A DNA stretch of 64,000 nt from Halobacteriales archaeon SW_5_70_135 (GTDB taxonomy: Archaea; Halobacteriota; Halobacteria; Halobacteriales; SW-7-71-33), in assembly GCA_003022865.1 (NCBI GenBank), contig PXSK01000021.1:62678-126677 (forward strand). Direction: 5' to 3'. Shown here one piece after another: positions 9,394-17,726 of this stretch. The notes beneath the pieces are model-generated. The model had not been told where the DNA came from. It saw only the letters and a list, made by a program, of their open reading frames with translations, and ran no database searches. How positions within the stretch are numbered: position 1 is the stretch's first letter; each line of letters begins with the position of its first letter. The position numbers and the translations under genes were made by a program.

Positions 9394-9849
9394 ATGTCCG
9401 ACCGTCGACCGGAGGCGGACGCGACCGTCCGGGACGAGCACCGCGTCGGACTCGCGACGCTCGCCGGCAGCACCGGCGCGGGTCTCGTCGCCTTCGGCGC
9501 CGTCGCCGCCGCGAGTCCCGCCGTCGTGAGCGCCACGCCGCTGTCGACGGCCTGGCCGGTCGCGCTGGTGGTCGGCGCCTCGACCGCGGCGGTCGTCTGT
9601 ACCGCCCGGGCGGTCGCGGCCGGCGTCGCCCGCCGTCAGACGGCGACCGCCGCTGGCGCCGCGGCCGCCACGGTCGCGCTCCTCGTCCCGGGCGTCGCCC
9701 TGGGACTGCCGCTGTCGGCCGAGGCGAGTGTCGCCCTGCTCGGCGGCCTGACCGAGGCCGACGCCGTCGCCCTCTCGGCGGCGCTCGCCGTGCCGGCGTT
9801 CGGACTCGGCGCCGGGGTCGGGCTCGCGCTCTCGACGCTCCGCTGGTGA
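9394..9849 (+). CDS. Small hypothetical membrane protein
   Basis: The 151-residue protein has a charged N-terminus (MSDRRPEADATVRDEHRVG) followed by about four hydrophobic helices rich in Ala, Val and Gly. No catalytic motif is visible and I do not recognise a family. The start is ATG 9394, 7 bases after the stop of the phosphodiesterase gene, suggesting one transcript. The acidic-to-hydrophobic pattern is typical of haloarchaeal membrane proteins and argues against a shadow frame. Confidence 0.65.
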   Translation: MSDRRPEADATVRDEHRVGLATLAGSTGAGLVAFGAVAAASPAVVSATPLSTAWPVALVVGASTAAVVCTARAVAAGVARRQTATAAGAAAATVALLVPGVALGLPLSAEASVALLGGLTEADAVALSAALAVPAFGLGAGVGLALSTLRW

Positions 9850-9895
9850 CACGGGCCTCGCGTGTACCGCGGGCCAACCGGCCGATACCCGCGTG

Positions 9896-9900
9896 TTTTT
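9896..9900 (+). promoter_or_regulatory. T-rich box upstream of cofE
   Basis: ttttt followed by gcccg lies 25-29 nt before the cofE ATG. This is the spacing expected for the TATA element of a leaderless haloarchaeal transcript, and the same layout recurs before several genes in this window. Confidence 0.5.
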
Positions 9901-9924
9901 GCCCGAGGACGCCGGAGAGACGAC

Positions 9925-10899
9925 ATGGAGCTGATCGCGGTCCCCGACGTCCCGGAGGTCGGGCCGGGGGACGACATCGCGGGGTTGGTGGCCGACCGGG
10001 TGGACCTGGAGGCCGGCGACGTGGTCGTCGTCGCCAGCACCGTCGTCTCCAAGACCGAGGGACGCACCGCCGACCTGGCGGACTTCCCGGCCGGTCCGCG
10101 CGCCCGGGAGGTCGCCGCCCGGATCGCCGACGCCACGGGCGAACGGAAGGACCCCCGCTTCGCACAGGCCGTCGTCGAGGAGTCGACGGAGCTGCTGATG
10201 AGCGTGCCGTTCATGCTCTGTGAGACGCGGTTCGGCCACGTCACCGTCAACGCCGGTATCGACCGCTCGAACGTCCCCGACGCCGACCTGCTGTTGTTGC
10301 CGACCGACCCGAGCGAGAGCGCCCGTCGGGTCCGACGGGGGCTGCTGGAGCGGACGGGCATCGACGGCGAGTGCCGGTCACGACCGGCGGCGACCGACGC
10401 CGAGAGCCCCGCGCCGACGCCGACGGCCGACGGCGCCGGCCCGGCCAGCGGACGGGACGCGACCGGGCTCGGCGGCGAGACGCCCGACGGCGTCGACGGC
10501 CTGGGCGTCGTCGTCAGCGACACGAGCGGGCGGCCGTTCCGCACCGGTCAGCGCGGGGTGGCCGTCGGCTGGGCGGGCCTGCCGCCGACGCGGGACTGGC
10601 GCGGCGAGCCCGACCGGGACGGCCGCACGCTGGCAGTGACGGTGGAAGCCGTCGTCGACGAGCTCGCCGCGGCCGCCAACCTCGTCGCCGGCGAGGGGGC
10701 GGGCGGCACGCCCGCCGTCGTCGTCCGGGACTGGGCGTTCGGCGACCACGCGGGCGGCGACCGGCTGTTCCGCGACGTCGACAGCGACTTCGTCCGCCAG
10801 GCGCTGCGGGACTGGTGGTATGACCCGGACCGCGTGCCCGACGTCGAGGAGCGCCTGGCGCCGGCCGGAGCGGACGGCGACCGGGAGGCGGAGCGATGA
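9925..10899 (+). CDS. cofE: Coenzyme F420-0:L-glutamate ligase
   Basis: The 324-residue protein matches CofE, which adds gamma-linked glutamates to F420-0 using GTP. Recognisable blocks are VVVVASTVVSKTEGR near residue 40, KDPRFAQAVVEES, HVTVNAGIDRSNVP, and VVVSDTSGRPFRTGQRGVA in the second half. A low-complexity insert of about 35 residues (roughly 152-187, rich in Pro, Thr, Gly) sits between the halves. ATG 9925 gives the family start MELIAVPDVPEV. The stop overlaps the start of mer in ATGA, so the two genes are translationally coupled; both belong to F420 metabolism. Confidence 0.93.
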   Translation: MELIAVPDVPEVGPGDDIAGLVADRVDLEAGDVVVVASTVVSKTEGRTADLADFPAGPRAREVAARIADATGERKDPRFAQAVVEESTELLMSVPFMLCETRFGHVTVNAGIDRSNVPDADLLLLPTDPSESARRVRRGLLERTGIDGECRSRPAATDAESPAPTPTADGAGPASGRDATGLGGETPDGVDGLGVVVSDTSGRPFRTGQRGVAVGWAGLPPTRDWRGEPDRDGRTLAVTVEAVVDELAAAANLVAGEGAGGTPAVVVRDWAFGDHAGGDRLFRDVDSDFVRQALRDWWYDPDRVPDVEERLAPAGADGDREAER

Positions 10900-11894
10900 C
10901 CGTCGACCGGATCGTCCGCGGCGTCGAGATCACCCCGGAACACCCGCTGGAGCGGGTGGTCGGGATCGCCGAGGCGGCCGAGCGGGCGGGCTTCGGGGCG
11001 GCGCTGGTGAGCTGTCACTACTTCAACCGCGACCCGTTCGTGGCCGCCGACCGGATCGGGCGGGCCACCGACCTCCACGTGGGGCCGTCGGCCGCGAACC
11101 CGTACGACGCACACCCCGTCTCGCTCGCGGCCCGGACCGCCACGCTCCAGGAGGCGACCGACGGCCGGGCGGTGATGGGGCTGGCGCCGGGCGACCGCTC
11201 GACGCTGTCGGCGCTGGGTGTCGACCGCGACCGCCCGCTGCGACGTACCCTGGAGACGATGCGGGTCGCCCGCCGGCTCTGGGACGGCGAGCGAGTCAGC
11301 CACGACGGCACCTTCGAGGCCGCCGACGCCGGTCTAGAGTTCGCCGTCGACTCGCCGCCGGTGTACGTCGGCGCTCAGGGACCGGACATGCTGCGCATGA
11401 GCGGCAAGCACGCCGACGGCGTGCTGATAAACGCCTCACACCCCCGCGACGTCGCCTGGTCGGCCGACCGCATCGCGGAGGGCCGTGCCGACCGTTCCGA
11501 CCGTCGGGGCGCGTTCGACAGCGTGGCCTACGCCAGCGTCTCCGTCGCCGAGGACCGCCAGGCGGCACGGGAGGCCGCCCGACCGCCGGTGGCGTTCATC
11601 GTCGGCGGCGCCGTTCCCCCGGTGCTCGACAGACACGACGTCGACCGGGGCGCCGCCGAGACCGTCTCCGAGCACCTGGAGAGCGGCGACCTGCGGGCGG
11701 CCTTCGACACGGTGACGCCGCGGATGATAGACGCCTTCTGTGCGGCGGGGACGGCCGCGGACCTGGAGGAGCGGTTCGACGCGCTGCTCGAGCACGTCGA
11801 CGGGATCGTCGCCGGGTCGCCGCTCGGGCCCGAGCCGGAGACGGCGGTCAGTCTGGCCGGTCGGGCCGTTCGAGCAGTCGCAGGAAGTAGCTGA
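10896..11894 (+). CDS. mer: Mer-type F420-dependent methylene-tetrahydropterin reductase (LLM family)
   Basis: The 332-residue protein is a TIM-barrel member of the luciferase-like monooxygenase superfamily and resembles methanogen Mer, which reduces methylene-H4MPT with F420H2. Typical blocks are ITPEHPLERVVGIAEAAERA at the N-terminus, ANPYDAHPVSLAARTATLQE and GRAVMGLAPGDR. Haloarchaea are not methanogens, so a role in one-carbon (folate-type) metabolism is usually inferred. It overlaps cofE by 4 bases. Confidence 0.88.
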   Translation: MTVDRIVRGVEITPEHPLERVVGIAEAAERAGFGAALVSCHYFNRDPFVAADRIGRATDLHVGPSAANPYDAHPVSLAARTATLQEATDGRAVMGLAPGDRSTLSALGVDRDRPLRRTLETMRVARRLWDGERVSHDGTFEAADAGLEFAVDSPPVYVGAQGPDMLRMSGKHADGVLINASHPRDVAWSADRIAEGRADRSDRRGAFDSVAYASVSVAEDRQAAREAARPPVAFIVGGAVPPVLDRHDVDRGAAETVSEHLESGDLRAAFDTVTPRMIDAFCAAGTAADLEERFDALLEHVDGIVAGSPLGPEPETAVSLAGRAVRAVAGSS

Positions 11895-11964
11895 CCAGGC
11901 CGCCGGCGGACAGTCCCCCGAAGACCGCCACCGCCACGGCCGTCAGCAGCCCCCCCAGTGCCAC
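11848..11964 (-). CDS. Possible 38-residue membrane peptide
   Basis: A minus-strand frame starting at GTG 11964 encodes one strongly hydrophobic helix (LLTAVAVAVFGGLSAGGLVS) followed by a charged tail ending in ERPDRPD. It overlaps the last 47 bases of mer on the other strand. The hydrophobic then charged pattern is protein-like, but there is no ATG and an in-frame TAA lies just upstream, so this may be chance. Confidence 0.25.
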   Translation of the reverse strand: MALGGLLTAVAVAVFGGLSAGGLVSYFLRLLERPDRPD

Positions 11965-12015
11965 CAGGACGGCCGACAGCGGGTCCGCTTAGCTCTGTCC
12001 GATGTCGGCACGGCG

Positions 12016-12026
12016 GTGTTCAGATA
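12016..12026 (+). repeat. Left arm of inverted repeat GTGTTCAGATA
   Basis: This 11-base motif is matched perfectly in inverted orientation at 12204-12214, so the pair encloses hairpin element copy B. A related motif recurs beside the head-to-head copies at 23731. Such arms resemble the ends of a small mobile element. The rest of the gap 11895-12266 holds no gene. Confidence 0.55.
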
Positions 12027-12052
12027 AGCGCCAGCCGAACCAACGAACGGGT

Positions 12053-12167
12053 GGGACTGAAAGGGGCCGGTCGCTGCGGGAAGCCCGGCGACGAAAGCAC
12101 CGCAAGCCGACCGAAGGGAGGCTGAGGAGCACAGCGAGACGCGCGACCGCAGCGGCCGGGGGCTTTC
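12053..12167 (+). repeat. Hairpin element copy B
   Basis: The element begins GGGACTGAAAG and ends GGGGGCTTTC. The ends GAAAG (12059-12063) and CTTTC (12163-12167) can pair, followed by a symmetric GGG/GGG internal loop and then a 13-bp stem, 12067-12079 with 12147-12159, containing one G-U pair. The interior carries the shared motifs aagcaccgca and gaggagcacagcgag (12124-12138). Confidence 0.75.
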
Positions 12168-12203
12168 TACACCTGATTGACAACGGCGGCTGCTGTGCAT
12201 CCG

Positions 12204-12214
12204 TATCTGAACAC
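12204..12214 (-). repeat. Right arm of inverted repeat GTGTTCAGATA
   Basis: The plus strand reads TATCTGAACAC, the exact reverse complement of 12016-12026. Extended to 12205-12219, its reverse complement CAGTAGTGTTCAGAT is identical to 23726-23740. Confidence 0.55.
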
Positions 12215-12235
12215 TACTGTTCGCACGGTCCGAAC

Positions 12236-12242
12236 GGTTTAG
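12236..12242 (+). promoter_or_regulatory. TATA-like box (ggtttag) upstream of the FAD/Fe-S dehydrogenase
   Basis: ggtttag is centred about 28 nt before the ATG at 12267 and suits a leaderless promoter. It lies 22 bases after the right inverted-repeat arm, so the repeat insertion ends just outside this promoter. Confidence 0.5.
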
Positions 12243-12266
12243 TGTGGGCCAGCCCTCCCGGAGCGC

Positions 12267-15200
12267 ATGACTGCGCCGGACGGCGCCGACGGGACCGGGG
12301 AGACGCGGGACCCGCTCGCGGACGAGCGAGCCGACTACGACTACCGGGGCGGAACGGACCCCGCCGTTCCGGGCGACCTCGCGGCGGCCGTCGACGCACG
12401 GATCGACGGCGACGTGCGCTTCGACCGCTACTCGCAGTCGCTGTACGCCACCGACGCCTCCGCCTACGAGGTCGAACCGGTCGGGGTCGTCCTCCCGGCG
12501 TCGACGGCCGACGTCGCGGCCGTCGTCGAGACCTGTGCCGAGCGGGGGGTGGCCGTCCTCCCGCGAGGCGGCGGCACCAGCCTCGCCGGCCAGGCCGTCA
12601 ACGAGGCGGTCGTCCTCGACTTCACGCGACACATGGACGAGGTGGTCGCGGTCGACTCCGAGACACGGAGGGCGACGGCACAGCCGGGCGCGACCTTGGG
12701 CGAGCTGAACGCCGACTGCGCCGAACACGGCCTGAAGTTCGCGCCCGACCCGGCGTGGGGCGACAAGTCCACGCTCGGCGGGGCGATCGGCAACAACTCT
12801 ACCGGCGCACACTCCTTGCAGTACGGCAAGACCGACGCCTACCTCCGCTCCTGCGAGGTCGTCCTCGCCGACGGCACCGTCACCCGCCTCGGGGAGACGC
12901 CGCTGTCGACGGTCCGCGAGCGGGCCGACCCTGACGGCGACGCGCTGGCGCGCGTCTACGCCGCCGTCGCCGAGATCGTCGACGACGCCGGGGCGGTCCG
13001 GGACGCCTACCCGGACCTCAAGCGCAACGTCTCGGGCTACAACCTGGACGTACTCGTCGAGCAGGCGACCGGCGGCGACCCATTCCCCGGCGTCGACGCC
13101 GCGGGGGCCGACGGAGCCGGGACGGACACGGACACGGACGCGGGAGAGCCGGCGGTCGACCTCGCCCGACTGCTCGCGGGCAGCGAGGGGACACTGGCGG
13201 TCGTCACGGAGGCCACCGTCGCGCTCGAACCGGTGCCGGAGACGAAGGCCGTCGCCCTGCTGTCGTACGACGACCTGGTCGCGGCAATGGAGGACCTGAC
13301 GGCGATCCTCGCACACGACCCTGTCGCCCTGGAGGTGATGGACGACGTGTTGCTCGACCTGGCGCGAGACGTCCGCGAGTTCGCCGACCTCGTCGAGACG
13401 CTGCCGGCGGGCACCGACAGCGTCCTGCTCGTGGAGTTCTACGCCGACTCCGAGGCGGCGGGCCGGGAGAAGGTCCGTCGACTGCTCGCGGACCGGTGTC
13501 CGGCGGCGTTCGGGGCCGAGGACAGCGACGGCGACGCCCGCGGGCCGGAGGCGTACGACGCGCCGACGGAGGACCCGGAGCCGCGACGGGCGGTCGCCGC
13601 GATGCAGGCCCACGACGAGCACGAGCGCGAGCGCTTCTGGAGTCTGCGGAAGTCCGGGCTGGCGATCCTGCTGTCGCGGACGACCGACGAGAAGCACGTC
13701 TCCTTCGTCGAGGACACCGCGGTCCCGCCGGCGTCGCTGCCGGCGTACGTCCGGGAGTTCCGCCGCGTGCTCGACGAGCACGACACGGACGCCTCCTTCT
13801 ACGCGCACGCCGGCCCCGGCGTTTTGCACGTCCGGCCGCTGGTCAACACGAAGACCGAGGCGGGCGTCGAGCGCATGGCGTCGATCGCCGAGGCCGTCAC
13901 CGGTCTGGTCGTCGAGTACGGCGGCTCCGTGTCGGGCGAGCACGGCGACGGCCGCGCCCGCACCGGCTTCAACCGGAAGTTGTACGGCGACGAGGTGTTC
14001 GAGCTGTTCCGCGACCTGAAGCGGGCCTTCGACCCGCAGAACTTGCTCAACCCGGGACAGGTCTGTGGCGACGTCTCGATGACCGAGAACCTGCGCTTCG
14101 ACCCGGAGTACGAGTTCGACGCCGGCTTCGAGCCGGTGCTCGACTGGGGCGAGGACGGCTTCCAGGGTGCCGTCGAGCTGTGTCACGGCTGTGGCGGCTG
14201 TCGCGGCGCCCAGGAGACCACCGGCGGCGTGATGTGTCCCACGTACCGCGCCGTCGACGAGGAGGGGCTGTCCACGCGGGGCCGGGCGAACGCGCTGCGA
14301 CAGGCGATGAGCGGCGACCTCGCGCTCGACCAGCTCGACGAGGAGTTCAAGCGGGAGGTGCTCGACCTCTGTGTCGGCTGCAAGGGCTGTCTCCGGAACT
14401 GTCCCAGCGGCGTCGACCTCGCCCGGGTGAAGGCCGAAGTGACCCACGCCCACCGTCAGCAGGAGGGCGCGAGTCTGCGCGACCGGCTGTTCGCCCGCGT
14501 ACACGAGCTGTCGCGGGTCGGCTCCGCGCTGGCGCCGCTGTCGAACCTCGCGACGCGACTGCCCGGCGCCGACCGACTGCAGGAGGCCGTCGGCGTGGCG
14601 AGCGAGCGCGACCCGCCGCCCTTCGCCCGGGAGTCGCTGCGCGAGTGGTTCGACGGTCGCGGCTCCCGGGTGAGCCACGCAGCGGCCGAGCGGCGCGCGC
14701 TGCTGTTTCCGGACACCTACAGCACGTACAGCGAGCCCCGCGTCGGCCGGGCGGCGGTGCGCGTCCTCGAAGCCGGCGGGGTGCGCGTGCGCCTGCCCGA
14801 CACCACCGGCAGCGGACGACCGCCGTACTCGAAGGGCTTTCTCGGTCTCGCCCGCGAGCGCGCCGAGCACAACGTCGAGACGCTGGCCCCGCTCGTCGAC
14901 CGTGGCTGGGACGTGGTCGTCGCCGAACCGTCCGACGCCGTCATGCTCCAGGACGAGTACCGCGACCTCCGTCCGGGTGCAAGCACCGACCGCGTCGCCG
15001 AGAACACGTACGGCCTCGGCGAGTATCTCGACTGCTTCGACCTGCTGGACGGGGCGACGGCGGCCGGCCGGAGCGCCGGGGCGACGACCCCGAGGCAGGC
15101 GGCGACCGACGGCGAGCGACTGGTCTACCACGGCCACTGTCACCAGACGGCGCTGAAGCGGGAGGGTCACGCCCCGGCGGTGCTCGCCGACCTGGGGTAC

Positions 15201-15452
15201 GACGTGGCGACGCCGGACACCGGCTGCTGCGGAATGGCCGGCTCGTTCGGCTACGAGGCCGAACACCTCTCGATGAGCCGGGCCATCGGCGACGTACTGT
15301 TCGACCAGCTTCGCGACGTCGATCCGGCGGGCGAGGCGCGGGTCGTCGCCCCCGGCACCTCCTGTCGCACGCAGATCGACGACCTGAGCCGGTGGGAGCG
15401 ACCCGTCCACCCGGCCGAGGCGATCGCCGACGCGCTCGGGATCGACCCCTGA
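12267..15452 (+). CDS. FAD-linked oxidase fused to Fe-S/CCG dehydrogenase subunit (GlcD-GlcF/D-lactate dehydrogenase type)
   Basis: This 1061-residue fusion oxidises a 2-hydroxy acid such as D-lactate or glycolate and passes electrons through Fe-S clusters. The FAD-binding domain (about 60-300) has PRGGGTSLAGQAVNEAV and GGAIGNNSTGAHSLQYG. The FAD-oxidase C-terminal domain contains SGEHGDGRARTGFNRKLYG and DPQNLLNPGQ. Two ferredoxin-like motifs follow near residues 638 and 702 (CHGCGGC with CPTY, and CVGCKGCLRNCP). The last part is a cysteine-rich CCG region with CHQTALKREG and DTGCCGMAGSFG near 983. Haloarchaeal members usually exist as this single fused chain. The substrate is inferred from the family only. 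It is convergent with the methyltransferase gene, whose stop abuts its own. Confidence 0.92.
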   Translation: MTAPDGADGTGETRDPLADERADYDYRGGTDPAVPGDLAAAVDARIDGDVRFDRYSQSLYATDASAYEVEPVGVVLPASTADVAAVVETCAERGVAVLPRGGGTSLAGQAVNEAVVLDFTRHMDEVVAVDSETRRATAQPGATLGELNADCAEHGLKFAPDPAWGDKSTLGGAIGNNSTGAHSLQYGKTDAYLRSCEVVLADGTVTRLGETPLSTVRERADPDGDALARVYAAVAEIVDDAGAVRDAYPDLKRNVSGYNLDVLVEQATGGDPFPGVDAAGADGAGTDTDTDAGEPAVDLARLLAGSEGTLAVVTEATVALEPVPETKAVALLSYDDLVAAMEDLTAILAHDPVALEVMDDVLLDLARDVREFADLVETLPAGTDSVLLVEFYADSEAAGREKVRRLLADRCPAAFGAEDSDGDARGPEAYDAPTEDPEPRRAVAAMQAHDEHERERFWSLRKSGLAILLSRTTDEKHVSFVEDTAVPPASLPAYVREFRRVLDEHDTDASFYAHAGPGVLHVRPLVNTKTEAGVERMASIAEAVTGLVVEYGGSVSGEHGDGRARTGFNRKLYGDEVFELFRDLKRAFDPQNLLNPGQVCGDVSMTENLRFDPEYEFDAGFEPVLDWGEDGFQGAVELCHGCGGCRGAQETTGGVMCPTYRAVDEEGLSTRGRANALRQAMSGDLALDQLDEEFKREVLDLCVGCKGCLRNCPSGVDLARVKAEVTHAHRQQEGASLRDRLFARVHELSRVGSALAPLSNLATRLPGADRLQEAVGVASERDPPPFARESLREWFDGRGSRVSHAAAERRALLFPDTYSTYSEPRVGRAAVRVLEAGGVRVRLPDTTGSGRPPYSKGFLGLARERAEHNVETLAPLVDRGWDVVVAEPSDAVMLQDEYRDLRPGASTDRVAENTYGLGEYLDCFDLLDGATAAGRSAGATTPRQAATDGERLVYHGHCHQTALKREGHAPAVLADLGYDVATPDTGCCGMAGSFGYEAEHLSMSRAIGDVLFDQLRDVDPAGEARVVAPGTSCRTQIDDLSRWERPVHPAEAIADALGIDP

Positions 15453-16406
15453 TCACGTCGCCGCGGCGACGACGGCCATCCGCGTGCTCTCGAGCGAGAG
15501 GTCGCTCTCGTCCGTGCCGCCGTAGACCTCGCGCACCTCGAAGCCGGCGTCCTCGAGTAACCACCGAAGTTCCGTGAAGGAGTACAGTCGCACCTCGAAG
15601 GTGGCCGCCTGCACGCGGCGGTAGCCGTCCGGGGGGTCGCGACCCTCCGGGCCGTCAGTGCGGCCGTCGCCGTCGTCGGCGCCGGCGCCGGCGCGGGGAC
15701 CGACCGAACCGGGACGGCGCTCGCGCTCGCGCTTGCGAGCGGGGGTGGAGCCGGCGTCGCCGCCGTCGGTCCGGGCGTCCGGCGCGAGGACGGTCAGCCG
15801 CTCCGAGCGGTTCCGCCCGGTGCGGGGGTCGAATGAGCGCTCCTCGACGACCGTGCCGGCCGCCGTTCGAGTGACGTCCGCCGGCCGGTAGTCGTACAGC
15901 ACGCCGTCGCGGTGGGCGAGTTCCATCACCAGCCGACCGCCGGGCCGGAGCACGCGGGCGAACTCCGCGAGCTGCTTTCGGTCGCCGGCCTCGTCGAAGA
16001 AGCCGAAGCTGGTGAGCAGGTTGTAGACGCCGTCGAAGGCGGCGTCGTCGTACGGCAGCGAGCGCAGGTCGCCCTGGCGGTAGTCCACGCGCTCGGCGAC
16101 GCCGCGCTCGCGGGCATCGGCCCGGGCGCGGTCGAGGAAGGCCGACGAGCGGTCCAGGCCGGCGACCGCGTGTCCGCGCGCCGCCAGTCGGCTCGCGTGG
16201 CGGCCGTGTCCACAGGGGGCGTCGAGTAGTCGCTCGTCCGTCCCGAAGCGGTCGGCGACGAACGCGACCTCCTGCTCCGTGCGCTCCTCGTCGAGGGTAG
16301 CCTCGACGGTCGGCAGGTACGTCTCCGGGTCGAAGACCGCGTCCGTCTCGAAGGTGTGGTCCGTTCGGTCCGAGTCGGGGTCGGCGTCGGTGTCGTGTCG
16401 TGTCAT
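15453..16406 (-). CDS. Class I SAM-dependent methyltransferase
   Basis: The 317-residue protein has the SAM-binding motif LLDAPCGHGRHASRLA, motif II AGLDRSSAFLDRARA and the post-motif block RVLRPGGRLVMELAHRDG. A low-complexity Arg/Gly/Asp insert of about 45 residues (after ERLTVLAPDA) interrupts the C-terminal half before AATFEVRLYSFTELRWLLED. ATG 16406 (MTRHDTD) is preferred to an upstream in-frame ATG because it gives a normal acidic N-terminus. The methyl acceptor is unknown. Confidence 0.85.
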   Translation of the reverse strand: MTRHDTDADPDSDRTDHTFETDAVFDPETYLPTVEATLDEERTEQEVAFVADRFGTDERLLDAPCGHGRHASRLAARGHAVAGLDRSSAFLDRARADARERGVAERVDYRQGDLRSLPYDDAAFDGVYNLLTSFGFFDEAGDRKQLAEFARVLRPGGRLVMELAHRDGVLYDYRPADVTRTAAGTVVEERSFDPRTGRNRSERLTVLAPDARTDGGDAGSTPARKRERERRPGSVGPRAGAGADDGDGRTDGPEGRDPPDGYRRVQAATFEVRLYSFTELRWLLEDAGFEVREVYGGTDESDLSLESTRMAVVAAAT

Positions 16407-16481
16407 CGCGTCCGGGCGGAGCGGCGACACGTATCAAGCGTCGTCGAAGCGACAGACCGGCCTGTCGGACTCCCGCCGGGG

Positions 16482-17669
16482 TCAGAGGTCGTCGCAGACG
16501 CCGCCGAGCACATCGAGGGCCTCGCGGACGTGGACGCCGTCGCGGCCGAGACTCACCCGGAACCGGTCGGGCGTCTCGAAGAACCGCCCCGGGACGACCA
16601 GCAGGTCACGGTCGAGGGCGGTCTCGGCGACCGCGTCGCCGTCGGCCCGCTCGTGGGTCAGGAGCGCGTAGCTCGACCCCTCGTACACGGGGCCGGCGAG
16701 GTCCGCTCGCCCCTCGACGAACGTCGCCAGCAGGTCGGCGTTGCGCCCGAGCAGGTCGCGGGAGTCCCGCTCTAACGCTTCGCGGTTCGCGAGCGCCCGG
16801 CGACCGAGCGCGCGACTCGGCCCTGGCAGCGAGGGGAAGTGACGGCCGACGCGCTCGGCCCGCTCGACGAACGCCTCGTCGGCGATCAGCCAGCCGACGC
16901 CGAGCCCGCCCAGGCCGTGGAATTTCGTCAGCGAGCCGGTGACGACGACGCCGTCGAGGCCGGCCGCGGTCACGCCGCCGAAGGCGTGCTCCGCGTCGTC
17001 ACCGTCGGCCGGCAGCACGTACGGGGCGTACACCTCGTCGACGAGCAGCCGTGCGTCGTGTGCGCCAGCCACCGCCGCGGCCTCGGCGAGCGTCTCCCGT
17101 GCGGTCAGCCGACCGGTGGGGTTGTGGCGGTTGGTGACGGTCACGAGTGCGGTGTCGTCGACGAGAGCGGCCTCGATCTGCTCCGGGTCGAGCCGCCAGT
17201 CGGCCGACGCCCGGCGGAGGAAGCGGTCGACCCGGGCGCCGAACAGCTGTGGCGTGTCCACCAGTGGCTCGTACGCCGGTTTCTCGACGAGTACGCTCCC
17301 GGACGGGTCGAAGCCGTCCTCAAACGCCAGGTAGTCCTCCGCGGTCGACGCCGCGGCGTCGGGCGCCGGGTCCGCCTCGTCGAGCGCGGCCGCGGCGGCG
17401 ACGGCGTTCGCCGGGCTCGCCCCCGCGGTCACGAGCACGTTCCCGGGGGACACCTCGTACGTCGCCGCCACGGCCTCCCTGACGGTGACGCCGTCCGGGT
17501 CTGGGTCCGGGTTCGGGCCCGGGTCGGGGAGGCCGGCGAGCCGCTCGGGCACCACGACGTCGGGGTCGCGTGCGGCGGCCCCGCGGAGGTCGCTCGACCC
17601 GAGGTCGTGCTCGACGCTCTCGGGTCGGCCCTCGATCCAGTCGAGGTAGTCGATCGCGGGCAGTGACAT
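16482..17669 (-). CDS. PLP-dependent class I/II aminotransferase
   Basis: The 395-residue enzyme has the fold-type I plan: VTAGASPANAVAAAAA near the cofactor phosphate, NRHNPTGRLT, LLVDEVYAPYVLP with the pyridine aspartate, and the Schiff-base lysine in TGSLTKFHGLGGLGVGWL. The start MSLPAIDYLDW at 17669 was chosen over an ATG four codons upstream. A short repetitive Pro/Asp stretch (DPGPNPDPDPD) is present near residue 55. The amino donor and product are unknown. It is read away from trpS-side genes on the same strand, 57 bases from the end of trpS. Confidence 0.87.
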   Translation of the reverse strand: MSLPAIDYLDWIEGRPESVEHDLGSSDLRGAAARDPDVVVPERLAGLPDPGPNPDPDPDGVTVREAVAATYEVSPGNVLVTAGASPANAVAAAAALDEADPAPDAAASTAEDYLAFEDGFDPSGSVLVEKPAYEPLVDTPQLFGARVDRFLRRASADWRLDPEQIEAALVDDTALVTVTNRHNPTGRLTARETLAEAAAVAGAHDARLLVDEVYAPYVLPADGDDAEHAFGGVTAAGLDGVVVTGSLTKFHGLGGLGVGWLIADEAFVERAERVGRHFPSLPGPSRALGRRALANREALERDSRDLLGRNADLLATFVEGRADLAGPVYEGSSYALLTHERADGDAVAETALDRDLLVVPGRFFETPDRFRVSLGRDGVHVREALDVLGGVCDDL

Positions 17670-17726
17670 ACCGTAGTCCACGCCACCGTCCAGTAAAATA
17701 GGGTGGGATCGTCCCCCGGCGGCGGG

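Noticed and set aside
11943-15410. Minus-strand frame of over 1,100 codons opposite the FAD/Fe-S gene
   Set aside because: No motifs, and it lies entirely antisense to a gene with complete FAD and Fe-S signatures.
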